From the NCBI RefSeq assembly GCF_030053425.1, contig NZ_JASGBI010000001.1:2178001-2242000 (forward strand): 64,000 nt of DNA. The letters run 5' to 3'. This stretch comes from Lysobacter stagni. GTDB taxonomy: Bacteria > Pseudomonadota > Gammaproteobacteria > Xanthomonadales > Xanthomonadaceae. A model generated the notes under the pieces. That model saw only the letters and a list, made by a program, of their open reading frames with translations. It was not told the DNA's origin and ran no database searches. This document shows positions 29,886-38,439 of this stretch, piece after piece (position 1 is the first letter of the stretch; each line of letters begins with the position of its first letter). The position numbers and the translations under genes are program-made.

Positions 29886-30746
29886 TCAGCGCTCGGGCAG
29901 GGGGATGAACTCGTCGTCGCCGGGGACCTTGCCGAAGCGCCCGTCCTGCCAGTCCAGCTTGGCCTGCTCGATCCGTTCCCTGGAACTGGAGACGAAGTTC
30001 CACCACAGGTGGCGCGGGCCATCCAGCGGCTCGCCGCCCAGCAGCATGGCCTTCACGGGCGTGCGTGCGCGCAGCCGGTGTCGGGTGCCGGGGTCGAGCA
30101 CGATCAGGTGCATCGCGGGGATGTCGGCGCCGTCCAGCTGGGCCTCTCCCTCCAGCACGTAGAGCGCGCGCTGCGGATGCGAGTCGTCCAGCGGCAGTTC
30201 GGCATCGGCATCCAGATCGATGGCGACGTAGAGCGTGTCCGCATACACGCGCACCGGCGACTCCTCGCCGTAGCCGCGGCCGGCGACCACGCGCAGCCAG
30301 CTGCCGTCGCGGCGCTGCTGCGGCAGGGTGGCGGCGGGGTGATGGAAGAAGCCAGGGTCGGCTTCCTCGTCGGAGCGCGGCAGCGCGACCCAGGTCTGCA
30401 TGCCGTGCAGCGGATGTTCGTGCGCACGCAGCGTGGCGGGCGTGCGCTCCGAGTGCGCGATGCCGCGGCCGGCCGTCATCCAGTTCACGTCGCCGGGATT
30501 GATGTCCTGCAGGCTGCCCAGCGTGTCGCGGTGCGTGATGGTGCCCGACCACAGGAAGGTCACCGTCGCCAGGCCGATGTGCGGATGCGGACGCACGTCG
30601 ATGCCGCGTCCGGGTTCGAACACGGCCGGCCCCATGTGGTCGACGAAGACGAACGGGCCGACCGAGCGCGCCTGGATGCTGGGCACGGCGCGTCGCACCT
30701 GGAAGCCGCCGAGATCGTGCACGCGGGGGGAAACGATGGTGGTCAT
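29886..30746 (-). CDS. Pirin family protein (second copy)
   Basis: A 286-aa bicupin of the pirin family. Metal-site pattern RPHPHIGLATVTFLWSG, then the TITHRDTLG and WMTAGRGIAHSERTP segments; pirin_C contains DPGTRHRLRARTPVKAMLLGGEPLDGPRHLWWNFV in parts and the tail KVPGDDEFIPLPER. It belongs to a different pirin subgroup from the protein at 27080: the FVSSSRERIEQAK tail is typical of the group often labelled quercetin 2,3-dioxygenase. The substrate is unknown. Monocistronic; the ATG is at 30746. Confidence 0.9.
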   Translation of the reverse strand: MTTIVSPRVHDLGGFQVRRAVPSIQARSVGPFVFVDHMGPAVFEPGRGIDVRPHPHIGLATVTFLWSGTITHRDTLGSLQDINPGDVNWMTAGRGIAHSERTPATLRAHEHPLHGMQTWVALPRSDEEADPGFFHHPAATLPQQRRDGSWLRVVAGRGYGEESPVRVYADTLYVAIDLDADAELPLDDSHPQRALYVLEGEAQLDGADIPAMHLIVLDPGTRHRLRARTPVKAMLLGGEPLDGPRHLWWNFVSSSRERIEQAKLDWQDGRFGKVPGDDEFIPLPER

Positions 30747-30818
30747 GTCCGGTTCCTCGTGGGGGCATCGCTAGCGTCGCACGGTCGCATCCTCCGTGCG
30801 TGACGCGGTGGGTGTCGT

Positions 30819-31184
30819 CTACGGCACGGCCTGTTCCACGCGCACGGTGGCGACCGGTGCCGCGTCGTGGGTCAGCCGCAGCAACGAGATGCGCAACCCG
30901 TCCGCATCGGTGGGCCAGCGTGCGGAGGCACGCAGCGTCAGGTCCTTCGATGCGCCCGCGCGCTGCAGTTGCAGCCGCACCTGCGCATCGCCTGCATGGA
31001 TGCATTGCACGTCCGGCGGGCAGCGCGAGTCCTCGAAGGTGCCCACGTAGCGCAGCCGTGCGTCGCCGGGAAGCGCGACCGACTGGCCCGGGTGGAGTTC
31101 GGCGTCCATCGGCAGGCGCGCGGGCGTCGTCGCGCAGCCGTTCAGTACCAGGGCGGACAGCAGCAGGGCGATGGTGGCTTTCAT
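30819..31184 (-). CDS. Small putative lipoprotein
   Basis: A 121-aa predicted lipoprotein: signal MKATIALLLSALVLNGC with lipobox LNGC, then a beta-rich domain. The motif RYVGTFEDSRCPPDVQCIHAGDAQVRL (split: two Cys around PPDVQ) is seen in small lipoproteins of proteobacteria that carry a D-S-R-C-P-x(4)-C pattern. The function is unknown. The ATG at 31184 starts the signal; an in-frame ATG 21 bases upstream would put charged residues before it. It is divergent from the phospholipase D gene, with 106 bases between starts. Confidence 0.7.
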   Translation of the reverse strand: MKATIALLLSALVLNGCATTPARLPMDAELHPGQSVALPGDARLRYVGTFEDSRCPPDVQCIHAGDAQVRLQLQRAGASKDLTLRASARWPTDADGLRISLLRLTHDAAPVATVRVEQAVP

Positions 31185-31290
31185 CGTGGATACGCGAAGG
31201 AACATGCCGCCAGTCTAGCGGCCACCCGGTGTGAAGCGGTCGTCGCACGGCGGTGGCTAGAATCGCCGCACCGTCACACGCCGGAGCGTC

Positions 31291-32859
31291 ATGACCAGGA
31301 AGCTGCGCTGGGTGGCCGCCGCCGTATTGCTGCTGGTGGTGGCGTCGCTGCTCTCGGTCTACAGCTACGGCCGCTTCGCCGAAAACGCGCGTGGCGCGCC
31401 TTCGCAGGCCCTCGTCGCCGATCGCGTGGAGACCGCGATCGACCACGCGATCGTGCCGCTGGAACAGGCGCATCCCGGGCAGGCGGGCCTGTCCCTGTTC
31501 GCCGACAACCTGGATGCCTTCGCCATACGTGCAGTGACCGCGCGCGCCGCGGGTCGCAGCCTCGACGTCCAGTACTACATCTGGAAGGCGGACCTCACCG
31601 GCAACCTCATCGTCAACGAACTGCTCCGCGCTGCCGACCGCGGCGTGCGCGTGCGATTGCTGCTCGACGACCTCAACGCGCATGCGAAGGATTCGGTGCT
31701 GTCCGCACTCGACCGGCATCCCAACGCCGAAGTGCGCATGTTCAACCCTTCGCGCGGCCGGAAATCCAGTTTCACGCGTGGCGTGGAGTTGCTGCTGCGC
31801 GGCCTCAGCCTCAACCGGCGCATGCACAACAAGGCGTGGATCGTGGATGGTCGCGTGGCGGTGGTGGGCGGTCGCAACATCGGTGATGAGTATTTCGGCG
31901 CGGCCGAGGCGGCCAACTTCCTCGATGCCGACCTCGCGGTCGTGGGGCCGCCCGTGGCCGAGACCTCACGCATCTTCGACGCGTTCTGGAACAGCGCGTC
32001 GGCCATTCCGCTCGGTGCGCTGGTGTCCAGCGACGAACTCTCGCTGGACCGGTTGCGTCGCGCCGGCGCGCTGCAGTACCGCTCGCGCGACGCGGTGCCG
32101 TACGCGGAGCGCCTGGCGAAATCACCCGACGTGAAGGCACTGCTCAAGGGCAGTCGCGCGCTGCACTGGACCTACGACGCGCACGTGTATTCCGACCCGC
32201 CGGAGAAGGCCGAAGGCGCACCGCGCAACAACTGGCTGATCGACGCCCTGCTGCCGCCGGCACTCGCGGCGCGGCACGAGTTGTTCGTCATCTCGCCGTA
32301 TTTCGTTCCTGGCGATCAGGGCGTGGACCTGTTCCTTCGCATGCGGGCCAAGGGCGTGGACGTCGGTGTGCTGACCAACTCGCTGGCGGCCACCGACGTG
32401 GCCCTCGTGCACGGCGGTTACGCGCCGTATCGCGTCCCGCTGCTGCGCGGCGGCGTGGAGCTGTTCGAGCTGAAGACCCGCGGCCTGCGCACCGGCGGCG
32501 GCAGTGGCCTGCTGGGCTCCTCGTCGAGCGAGGCGAGCCTGCACACCAAGGCGTTCATGGTGGACGGCGAGCAGGGCTTCGTCGGTTCCTTCAACCTCGA
32601 TCCACGCTCGATCAACCTCAACACCGAGATGGGCATCCTGTTCAACGATCGCCAGCTCACCAGCGAACTGCGCCGGCTGTACGAATGGAAGATCGGTCGC
32701 GAGAGCAGCTACCGCCTGTGGTTGCAGGACGACGAACTTCGCTGGGACGACGCCTCGGCAAAGCCGCCACGCGTGTGGACCCACGACCCCGACGCATCGT
32801 GGGCGCGTCGTGCGACGGCGAAGGTCGTCAGCTGGCTGCCGCTGGAATCGCAGCTGTGA
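31291..32859 (+). CDS. Phospholipase D family protein, ClsC-like
   Basis: A 522-aa membrane-anchored protein with an N-terminal helix (VAAAVLLLVVASLLSVYSYG) and two HKD motifs: HNKAWIVDGRVAVVGGRN (H179) and HTKAFMVDGEQGFVGSFNLDPRS. Conserved DVQYYIWKADLTGN and RVRLLLDDLN precede the first. This layout matches cardiolipin synthase C (YmdC/ClsC) and related phospholipase D proteins, so phosphatidyl transfer at the inner membrane is likely. E. coli ClsC works with YmdB, which is absent here. Preceded by GGAGCG and the ATG at 31291. It ends 6 bases from the convergent histidine phosphatase gene. Confidence 0.88.
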   Translation: MTRKLRWVAAAVLLLVVASLLSVYSYGRFAENARGAPSQALVADRVETAIDHAIVPLEQAHPGQAGLSLFADNLDAFAIRAVTARAAGRSLDVQYYIWKADLTGNLIVNELLRAADRGVRVRLLLDDLNAHAKDSVLSALDRHPNAEVRMFNPSRGRKSSFTRGVELLLRGLSLNRRMHNKAWIVDGRVAVVGGRNIGDEYFGAAEAANFLDADLAVVGPPVAETSRIFDAFWNSASAIPLGALVSSDELSLDRLRRAGALQYRSRDAVPYAERLAKSPDVKALLKGSRALHWTYDAHVYSDPPEKAEGAPRNNWLIDALLPPALAARHELFVISPYFVPGDQGVDLFLRMRAKGVDVGVLTNSLAATDVALVHGGYAPYRVPLLRGGVELFELKTRGLRTGGGSGLLGSSSSEASLHTKAFMVDGEQGFVGSFNLDPRSINLNTEMGILFNDRQLTSELRRLYEWKIGRESSYRLWLQDDELRWDDASAKPPRVWTHDPDASWARRATAKVVSWLPLESQL

Positions 32860-32865
32860 GGCGCG

Positions 32866-33372
32866 TCAGTCCTGCCGGCCTTCGTCCAGCGTGGCATGGC
32901 CTTCCGCGTCGATGCGCACGGTGGTGAGGCGGTCGTACTCGGCTTCGCTCATCGGCGCGGCGGGACAGCCACACAGCGCCGTAGCGATGTCGGGAATGGT
33001 GTTGCTGTGGCCGACGACCAGCACGGTGCCGCGGGCGTGGTCGCGCCGCAGTTGCGCGGCCAGTTGCGGCGCAGGCAGTTTGGCGTCGTAGGTGATGACA
33101 TCCAGCTTGTGCGCGTGCGCGGTGGGCGCGGCGGTCTGCTGCGTGCGCTGGAATCCGGTCGCATAGACCGCCGACAGCGGCGTGGAGGCCAACCGTCGCG
33201 ACAACGCCTGCGCACGCTGCTCGCCGTCTGCGGTGAGAGGCGGGTCCTTCGAACCATCCGCAACCTTCTCCGCGTGCCGGACGAGGATGAACGTCGTGCG
33301 CGCCTCGTCCTTCGGCATGGACGCGCAACCCGCCAGCAGGGCCAGGGCAAGCAGGACCGGTGCGAACTTCAT
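32866..33372 (-). CDS. Histidine phosphatase lipoprotein (SixA/PGM-like)
   Basis: A 168-aa protein with a lipoprotein signal (MKFAPVLLALALLAGC; lipobox LAGC). The histidine phosphatase domain has the catalytic R-H motif in LVRHAEK, the phosphate-pocket arginine in TGFQRTQQTA, and the second His in VVGHSNTIPD. The short length and lack of a large cap fit the SixA-like branch. As a lipoprotein it would act outside the cytoplasm; the substrate is unknown. Convergent with the phospholipase D gene and just downstream of mfd on the opposite side. Confidence 0.85.
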   Translation of the reverse strand: MKFAPVLLALALLAGCASMPKDEARTTFILVRHAEKVADGSKDPPLTADGEQRAQALSRRLASTPLSAVYATGFQRTQQTAAPTAHAHKLDVITYDAKLPAPQLAAQLRRDHARGTVLVVGHSNTIPDIATALCGCPAAPMSEAEYDRLTTVRIDAEGHATLDEGRQD

Positions 33373-33424
33373 GGATGACCTCTGTACGGCAATGGGTGGC
33401 GATGGAGCGACACCATAGCCGACC

Positions 33425-36400
33425 TCACGCCGCCGGTTGAAGCGCCGTGAGGATGCCGCGCGCGGCCAGGACGCGCGCCGACGCGTCCGGCAGGTCCAGC
33501 GTCATGCGCAACTTGTCCGGGCCTTCCATCTTGTAGAGCTTCGGCTGGCCCTGGATGAGGCGGATGATCGTCATCGGATCGACGTTGGGTTTCTCGACGA
33601 AATGCACGCGGCCGCCCTTGTCGCCCAGGTCGAGCTTGCGGATGCCCAGTCGGGTCGCGCGCAACTTCAGCTCCGCGATGGCGAACAGGTGCTTGGCCGC
33701 GTCGGGCAGCAGGCCGAAACGGTCGATCATCTCCACCTGCAGTTCGCGCAGCTGTTCGGCGTCGCGGGCCCCGCTGATGCGCTTGTACAGCGTCAGGCGC
33801 GTGTGCACGTCGGGCAGGTAGTCATCGGGGATCAGCGAGGGCACGCGCAGCTCCACGTCCGCGCCGCGCACCTCGTGTGCGTCCACGTCCGGAAGCTTGC
33901 CCTGCCGGATGGACGCCACGGCGCGTTCCAGCAGTTCGGTGTACAGGCTGAAGCCGACCTCGGCCATCTGGCCGCTCTGCTCCTCGCCGAGCAGCTCGCC
34001 CGCGCCGCGGATCTCCAGATCGTGCGTGGCCAGCGTGAAGCCGGCGCCCAGTTCGTCCATCGCCGCGATCGCGTCCAGTCGCTTGCGCGCGTCGTCCGTC
34101 ATCGCCTTGCGGTCGGGAGGCACGACGAGATAGGCATACGCGCGATGGTGCGAGCGGCCGACGCGGCCACGCAGCTGGTGCAGCTGCGCCAGGCCGAAGC
34201 GGTCGGCGCGGTGGATGATGATGGTGTTGGCGTTGGGAATGTCGATGCCCGATTCGATGATCGTGGTCGACAGCAGCACGTTGTAGCGCTGCTTGTGGAA
34301 GTCGAGCATCACGCGTTCGAGTTCGCGTTCCGGCATCTGTCCGTGCGCCACGCCGATGCGCGCCTCGGGCACCAGTTCTTCCAGCTGGCGTTGCATGCGG
34401 ACGATGCTTTCCACGTCGTTGTGCAGGAAGTACACCTGGCCGCCGCGCGAGAGTTCGCGCTGGAAGGCTTCGCGCAGCTGCATGTCGTCCCAGGGCACGA
34501 CGAAGGTCTGCACGGCCAGGCGGTGCGCGGGCGGGGTGGCGATGATCGACAGGTCGCGCAGGCCGGCCATCGCCATGTTCAGCGTGCGCGGGATCGGCGT
34601 GGCGGTGAGCGTGAGCAGGTGCACGTTGGCGCGCAGCGCCTTCAATGCTTCCTTCTGGCGCACGCCGAAGCGCTGCTCCTCGTCGACGATGACCGCGCCC
34701 AGATCCTTGAAGCGCACGTCCGGCTGCAGCAGGCGGTGCGTGCCCACGATCACGTCGATCTTGCCTTCGGACACCCTCGCCAGTTCGGTCTCGATCTCCT
34801 TCTTGGTCTTGAAGCGCGACAGCACTTCGACCTTGATCGGCCAATCGGCGAAACGGTCGCGGAAATTGCGGTAATGCTGTTCGGCCAGCAGCGTGGTCGG
34901 CACCAGCACGGCCACCTGCTTGCCGGACATGGCGCTGACGAACGCCGCACGCACGGCGACTTCCGTCTTGCCGAAGCCCACGTCGCCGCACACCACGCGG
35001 TCCATAGGCTGGCTGGACGCCAGGTCGCGGATCACCGCTTCGATCGCCGAGTGCTGGTCCGGCGTTTCCTCGAACGGGAAGGCGGCGGCGAACGGCTCGT
35101 ACGCGGCGCGGTCGACGTCGATGGCCAGGCCCGCGCGTGCGCGACGCTTGGCCTGGATCTCAAGAAGTTCGGCGGCGACGTCGCGAACCTTCTCCTGCGC
35201 CTTGCGCTTGGCCTTGGCCCATTGCTCGCCGCCCAGCGAATGCAGCGGCGCGGTTTCGTCCGACGCACCGGAATAGCGGTTGATCAGGTGCAGCTGCGCG
35301 ACCGGGACGTACAGACGGTCGCCCTTCGCGTATTCGATTTCCAGGTACTCGGCCGGCATGCCGCCGGCATCCAGCGTGACCAGGCCGCGGTACCGGCCCA
35401 CGCCGTGGTCTTCGTGGACGATGGGTGCGCCTTCGCTCAGCTCGCCCAGGTCCTTGATGATGGCCTCGGGCTCGCGCCCGACGCGGCGTCGGCGGCGCGG
35501 CTGGCCGGCGCGTTCCGGGAACAGCTGGCGTTCGGTGAGCACCGCCAGTGCGGGCTCGGTGATGGCGAAGCCGTCTTCCAGCGGTGCGACCGCGATGGCG
35601 AAGCGTTCGTCACCCGAGGCGAATGTGTTCCAGTCCGGCAGCACGCGAGGTGCGAGCGTGGCGGCCTGCAGCAGTTCCAGCAGCGCTTCGCGACGGCCGG
35701 GCGAATCGGCGGCGATCAGCACGCGGCCGGGATAGCTGGACAGGAACGAACGCAATGCATCGGCCGGTGCGTGATCGCGTGCAGCCAGCGGCAGCGAAGG
35801 CGCAGGCTGGTCGCCCAGTGCGGCAGCGCGCTCGCGTTGCGCATGGCCTTCGCCGCACACCTCGATGCGCTCGCCTTCGTTGAGGCGCGCACGCAGGGTA
35901 TCGGGCGACAGGTACAGCGCGTCCGGCGGAAGCAGCGGGCGTTCGAGGTCGTGGCGGCGCTGCTCGTAACGCTCGCCGGTGTGCGTCCAGAACTGTTCGG
36001 CCGCTTCCATCGCGCCGTCTGCGATGACCGGCAGCGTGTCCTTCGCGAGGTAGTCGAACAGGGTCGAGGTGCTGTCGAAGAACAGCGGCAGGTAGTACTC
36101 GATGCCCGGCGCGGCCAGCCCGGCCTTCAGGTCCTGGTAGAGCGCGCTGCGGCGCGTGTCCAGGTCGAAACGTTCACGCAGTGCGTCGAGCGCGCGCTTG
36201 AGCGCGGCATCGTCCAGCGGTACTTCGCGGCCTGGCAGCAGGTGGACTGCGTCGATCTTGTCCAGCGATCGCTGCGATTCCGGATCGAACGCGCGGATGG
36301 TCTCGATCTCGTCGTCGAGCAGTTCCACACGGAACGGCTGGTCGGCGCCCATCGGGTAGACATCGAGCAGGCCGCCGCGCACGGCGAAGTCGCCCGGGTC

Positions 36401-36892
36401 CAGGACCTGCGGCACGTGTCGGTAACCGGCGGACTCGAGTCGGCGCTTCTCGGCGTCCAGGTCCAGGCGCTGGCCGACCTTCACGTCGAAACTGCCGCCG
36501 ACCACGTGCTTGAGCGGCGCCAGGCGCTGCAGCAGCGTCTGCACGGGAACGATCACGATGCCGCGCTTCAGCGTGGGCAGGCGGTGCAGCGCGGCCAGGC
36601 GCTGGCTGACGATGTCGGGGTGCGGGCTGAAGACGTCGTAGGGCAGCGTTTCCCAGTCCGGAAACGTCACGACGGGCAGGTCGTCGCGACCGCCCAGCAA
36701 CGTGTGCAGGTCGGATTCGAGCTGATGCGCACCGTGGTTGTCGCGGGCCACGACCAGCAGCGGTGCCTTGTTCGCATCGGCGGCGCTGGCGATGTGGAAC
36801 GCCAGCGCGGAGGCGGAAGCGGGGGCGCGCCACCAGGCGCGTTGTTGTCCGGCGCGGGGCAGGGGAGGCGTCGGAGCGGGAGACTTCGGCAT
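33425..36892 (-). CDS. mfd: Transcription-repair coupling factor Mfd
   Basis: A 1,155-aa ATP-dependent translocase that removes RNA polymerase stalled at DNA damage and recruits UvrA. N-terminal UvrB-homology region (PDWETLPYDVFSPHPDIVSQRL), then the RNAP-interacting domain (DLVVHEDHGVGRYRGL type: EDHGVGRYRGLVTLD), RecG-like helicase motor with Walker A CGDVGFGKTEVAVRAAF, DEEQ box VIVDEEQRFGVRQKE, motif III LTATPIPRTLNMA, and the TRG region RGRVGRSHHRAYAYL. Domain 7 follows at the C-terminus. Length agrees with E. coli (1,148). The ATG at 36892 (MPKSPAP) is preferred to one 14 codons upstream. Divergent from ohrR. Confidence 0.97.
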   Translation of the reverse strand: MPKSPAPTPPLPRAGQQRAWWRAPASASALAFHIASAADANKAPLLVVARDNHGAHQLESDLHTLLGGRDDLPVVTFPDWETLPYDVFSPHPDIVSQRLAALHRLPTLKRGIVIVPVQTLLQRLAPLKHVVGGSFDVKVGQRLDLDAEKRRLESAGYRHVPQVLDPGDFAVRGGLLDVYPMGADQPFRVELLDDEIETIRAFDPESQRSLDKIDAVHLLPGREVPLDDAALKRALDALRERFDLDTRRSALYQDLKAGLAAPGIEYYLPLFFDSTSTLFDYLAKDTLPVIADGAMEAAEQFWTHTGERYEQRRHDLERPLLPPDALYLSPDTLRARLNEGERIEVCGEGHAQRERAAALGDQPAPSLPLAARDHAPADALRSFLSSYPGRVLIAADSPGRREALLELLQAATLAPRVLPDWNTFASGDERFAIAVAPLEDGFAITEPALAVLTERQLFPERAGQPRRRRRVGREPEAIIKDLGELSEGAPIVHEDHGVGRYRGLVTLDAGGMPAEYLEIEYAKGDRLYVPVAQLHLINRYSGASDETAPLHSLGGEQWAKAKRKAQEKVRDVAAELLEIQAKRRARAGLAIDVDRAAYEPFAAAFPFEETPDQHSAIEAVIRDLASSQPMDRVVCGDVGFGKTEVAVRAAFVSAMSGKQVAVLVPTTLLAEQHYRNFRDRFADWPIKVEVLSRFKTKKEIETELARVSEGKIDVIVGTHRLLQPDVRFKDLGAVIVDEEQRFGVRQKEALKALRANVHLLTLTATPIPRTLNMAMAGLRDLSIIATPPAHRLAVQTFVVPWDDMQLREAFQRELSRGGQVYFLHNDVESIVRMQRQLEELVPEARIGVAHGQMPERELERVMLDFHKQRYNVLLSTTIIESGIDIPNANTIIIHRADRFGLAQLHQLRGRVGRSHHRAYAYLVVPPDRKAMTDDARKRLDAIAAMDELGAGFTLATHDLEIRGAGELLGEEQSGQMAEVGFSLYTELLERAVASIRQGKLPDVDAHEVRGADVELRVPSLIPDDYLPDVHTRLTLYKRISGARDAEQLRELQVEMIDRFGLLPDAAKHLFAIAELKLRATRLGIRKLDLGDKGGRVHFVEKPNVDPMTIIRLIQGQPKLYKMEGPDKLRMTLDLPDASARVLAARGILTALQPAA

Positions 36893-37049
36893 TCGGCAGG
36901 GATCCGGTGACTCTGGGCCGCGGGCGGCGATCAAAACGAAGGCAGCGCCGGAGGCCGTCGCCCCCCGCGCAAGAGGGCTGCATTTTACGCGAGGGCGATG
37001 AATGGGCGGTCGCGGCCCGCAACGTTCCGTGGCTGGCGATAATGATCGC

Positions 37050-37078
37050 TTGCAATTAGATAGCGCGCTATGTAAATT
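37050..37078 (+). promoter_or_regulatory. ohrR promoter with OhrR-type operator
   Basis: TTGCAA (-35, 37050-37055) and TAAATT (-10, 37073-37078) are 17 bases apart. The spacer carries the near-perfect 20-bp palindrome TTAGATAGCGCGCTATGTAA (37056-37075), so a bound repressor would block the promoter. The core TAGCGCGCTA recurs before ohr, which points to OhrR as the binder. The predicted transcript start is within a few bases of the ATG at 37087, so the mRNA may be leaderless. Confidence 0.7.
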
Positions 37079-37086
37079 TCCGACCC

Positions 37087-37554
37087 ATGAAGACCGCGAC
37101 CGCCAAGGCGACCAAGGGCCGGAACCTGCAGAAGCTCGACGAGCAGCTGTGTTTCGCGCTGTATTCGACCGGGCTGGCGCTCAACAAGGTGTACCGCCGC
37201 CTGCTGACCCCGCTGGGGCTGACCTATCCGCAGTACCTGGCGATGCTGGTGCTATGGGAGCGCGACGGCCTGTCGGTGTCGGAGATCGGCGAGCGCCTGT
37301 ACCTGGATTCGGCAACGCTCACGCCGCTGCTGAAGCGGATGGAGTCCTCGGGGCTGATCACGCGCACGCGCGCCAGCCATGACGAGCGCCAGGTGGTCAT
37401 CGAGCTCACCCGCGAGGGTCGCGAGCTGAAGACGAAGGCGCGTTCGATTCCGGCCGACCTGTTCTGCGCGTCGGAATGCTCACCGGAAGATCTCGTGGCG
37501 CTGAAGCAGCAGCTGGAGTCGCTGCGCGGCGGACTGATGAAGAACGCCGGATGA
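37087..37554 (+). CDS. ohrR: MarR-family organic peroxide sensor OhrR
   Basis: A 155-aa winged-helix repressor of organic hydroperoxide resistance. The reactive Cys is C22 in [11 protein letters not shown]; further Cys are C127 and C131 in ADLFCASEC. This is exactly the spacing known from Xanthomonas OhrR, where C22 oxidation followed by disulfide bonding to C127 releases DNA. The DNA-binding part is [29 protein letters not shown] with wing [14 protein letters not shown]. No ribosome site precedes the ATG, consistent with a leaderless start. Followed by ohr after 119 bases, with the same palindrome in front of both genes. Confidence 0.95.
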   Translation: MKTATAKATKGRNLQKLDEQLCFALYSTGLALNKVYRRLLTPLGLTYPQYLAMLVLWERDGLSVSEIGERLYLDSATLTPLLKRMESSGLITRTRASHDERQVVIELTREGRELKTKARSIPADLFCASECSPEDLVALKQQLESLRGGLMKNAG

Positions 37555-37586
37555 AAACGATGTCGATGTCCTGTTTCCCTCATAAG

Positions 37587-37612
37587 TAGCGCGCTATTCA
37601 ATAGCTGGCTAT
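37587..37612 (+). promoter_or_regulatory. Paired OhrR-type operators upstream of ohr
   Basis: TAGCGCGCTA (37587-37596), identical to the core of the site before ohrR, is followed by the imperfect palindrome ATAGCTGGCTAT (37601-37612). The centres are 15 bases apart. They lie 62-87 bases before the ohr ATG, where a repressor could control ohr independently of ohrR. Confidence 0.65.
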
Positions 37613-37673
37613 GTATAGGCCGCAAGGCCATCACCGCTGTTCCTACCGCTGTCCCCCACCAAGGAGTCATCCC

Positions 37674-38099
37674 ATGTCGCTCGACCAGGTTCTCTATACC
37701 GCCCATGCCACCGCCACCGGCGGCCGCGACGGCCGCGCCGTTTCCTCCGACAACGCGCTGGACGTCAAGCTCACCACGCCGCGCGAACTCGGCGGCGCCG
37801 GCGGCGAAGGCACCAATCCGGAACAGTTGTTCGCGGCGGGCTACTCGGCCTGCTTCATCGGCGCGCTGAAGTTCGTCGCCGGCAAGGAGAAGATCGCGCT
37901 ACCCGCCGACACGCGCATCGATGGCAGCGTCGGCATCGGCCCGCTGCCGACCGGTTTCGGCATCCAGGCCGAGTTGAAGATCACGATCCCGGGCATGGCG
38001 CGCGAACAGGCCGAGGCGCTGGTGCAGAAGGCGCACCAGGTGTGCCCGTACTCGAACGCCACCCGCGGCAACATCGACGTCACGCTGACCGTCGTCTGA
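37674..38099 (+). CDS. ohr: Organic hydroperoxide resistance protein Ohr
   Basis: A 141-aa thiol peroxidase of the OsmC/Ohr family that reduces lipid and other organic hydroperoxides using lipoyl groups. Start [21 protein letters not shown] is typical; the peroxidatic Cys is in [12 protein letters not shown] and the resolving Cys in [13 protein letters not shown], with the conserved Arg in [13 protein letters not shown] lies seven bases before the ATG at 37674. Regulated most likely by OhrR through the sites at 37587-37612. Confidence 0.96.
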   Translation: MSLDQVLYTAHATATGGRDGRAVSSDNALDVKLTTPRELGGAGGEGTNPEQLFAAGYSACFIGALKFVAGKEKIALPADTRIDGSVGIGPLPTGFGIQAELKITIPGMAREQAEALVQKAHQVCPYSNATRGNIDVTLTVV

Positions 38100-38110
38100 G
38101 CAAGACGCGC

Positions 38111-38134
38111 GGCGCGGGCATCGCTGCCCGCGCC
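38111..38134. terminator. Bidirectional terminator after ohr
   Basis: GGCGCGGGCA-tcgc-TGCCCGCGCC, a perfect 10-bp stem with a tetraloop between the convergent ohr and DUF4242 genes. Confidence 0.7.
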
Positions 38135-38149
38135 ACGCTTGCCCCCTCG

Positions 38150-38422
38150 CTACTCGGCGGTGACCGGGTCGATGACCGCGGTCACCTCGGAGATCCGGTT
38201 GGCGGGAAAGCCTCCACGCTGCGCGTGTTCGAGGATCATCGCTTCGTTGGGCGCGATGTAGACGCAGTAGATCTTGTCGCTGGTGACGTAGCTGTGCTCC
38301 CACTGGATCTGCGGCCCCAGGTCTCCCAGCACGTTGCAGGATTTCTGCGAAACCGCGCGCAGTTCGTCGACCGACAGCCGGCCCGCGCCTGGCAGTTCGC
38401 GTTCGATCACATACCGGGGCAT
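38150..38422 (-). CDS. DUF4242 domain protein
   Basis: A 90-aa protein matching DUF4242 (SCO4226-like nickel-binding fold): [16 protein letters not shown] start, [34 protein letters not shown] (split by a Gly-Pro turn) and [18 protein letters not shown]. In Streptomyces a relative binds nickel; the role here is unknown. The start ATG is at 38422, 17 bases after the stop of the upstream methyltransferase gene, so the two are probably one transcript. Confidence 0.82.
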   Translation of the reverse strand: MPRYVIERELPGAGRLSVDELRAVSQKSCNVLGDLGPQIQWEHSYVTSDKIYCVYIAPNEAMILEHAQRGGFPANRISEVTAVIDPVTAE

Positions 38423-38439
38423 GGCGACGCTCCTGCGGC

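Noticed and set aside
33437..36910. Long plus-strand open frame opposite mfd
   Set aside because: Mirror of the mfd coding sequence; composition and lack of motifs mark it as a shadow.
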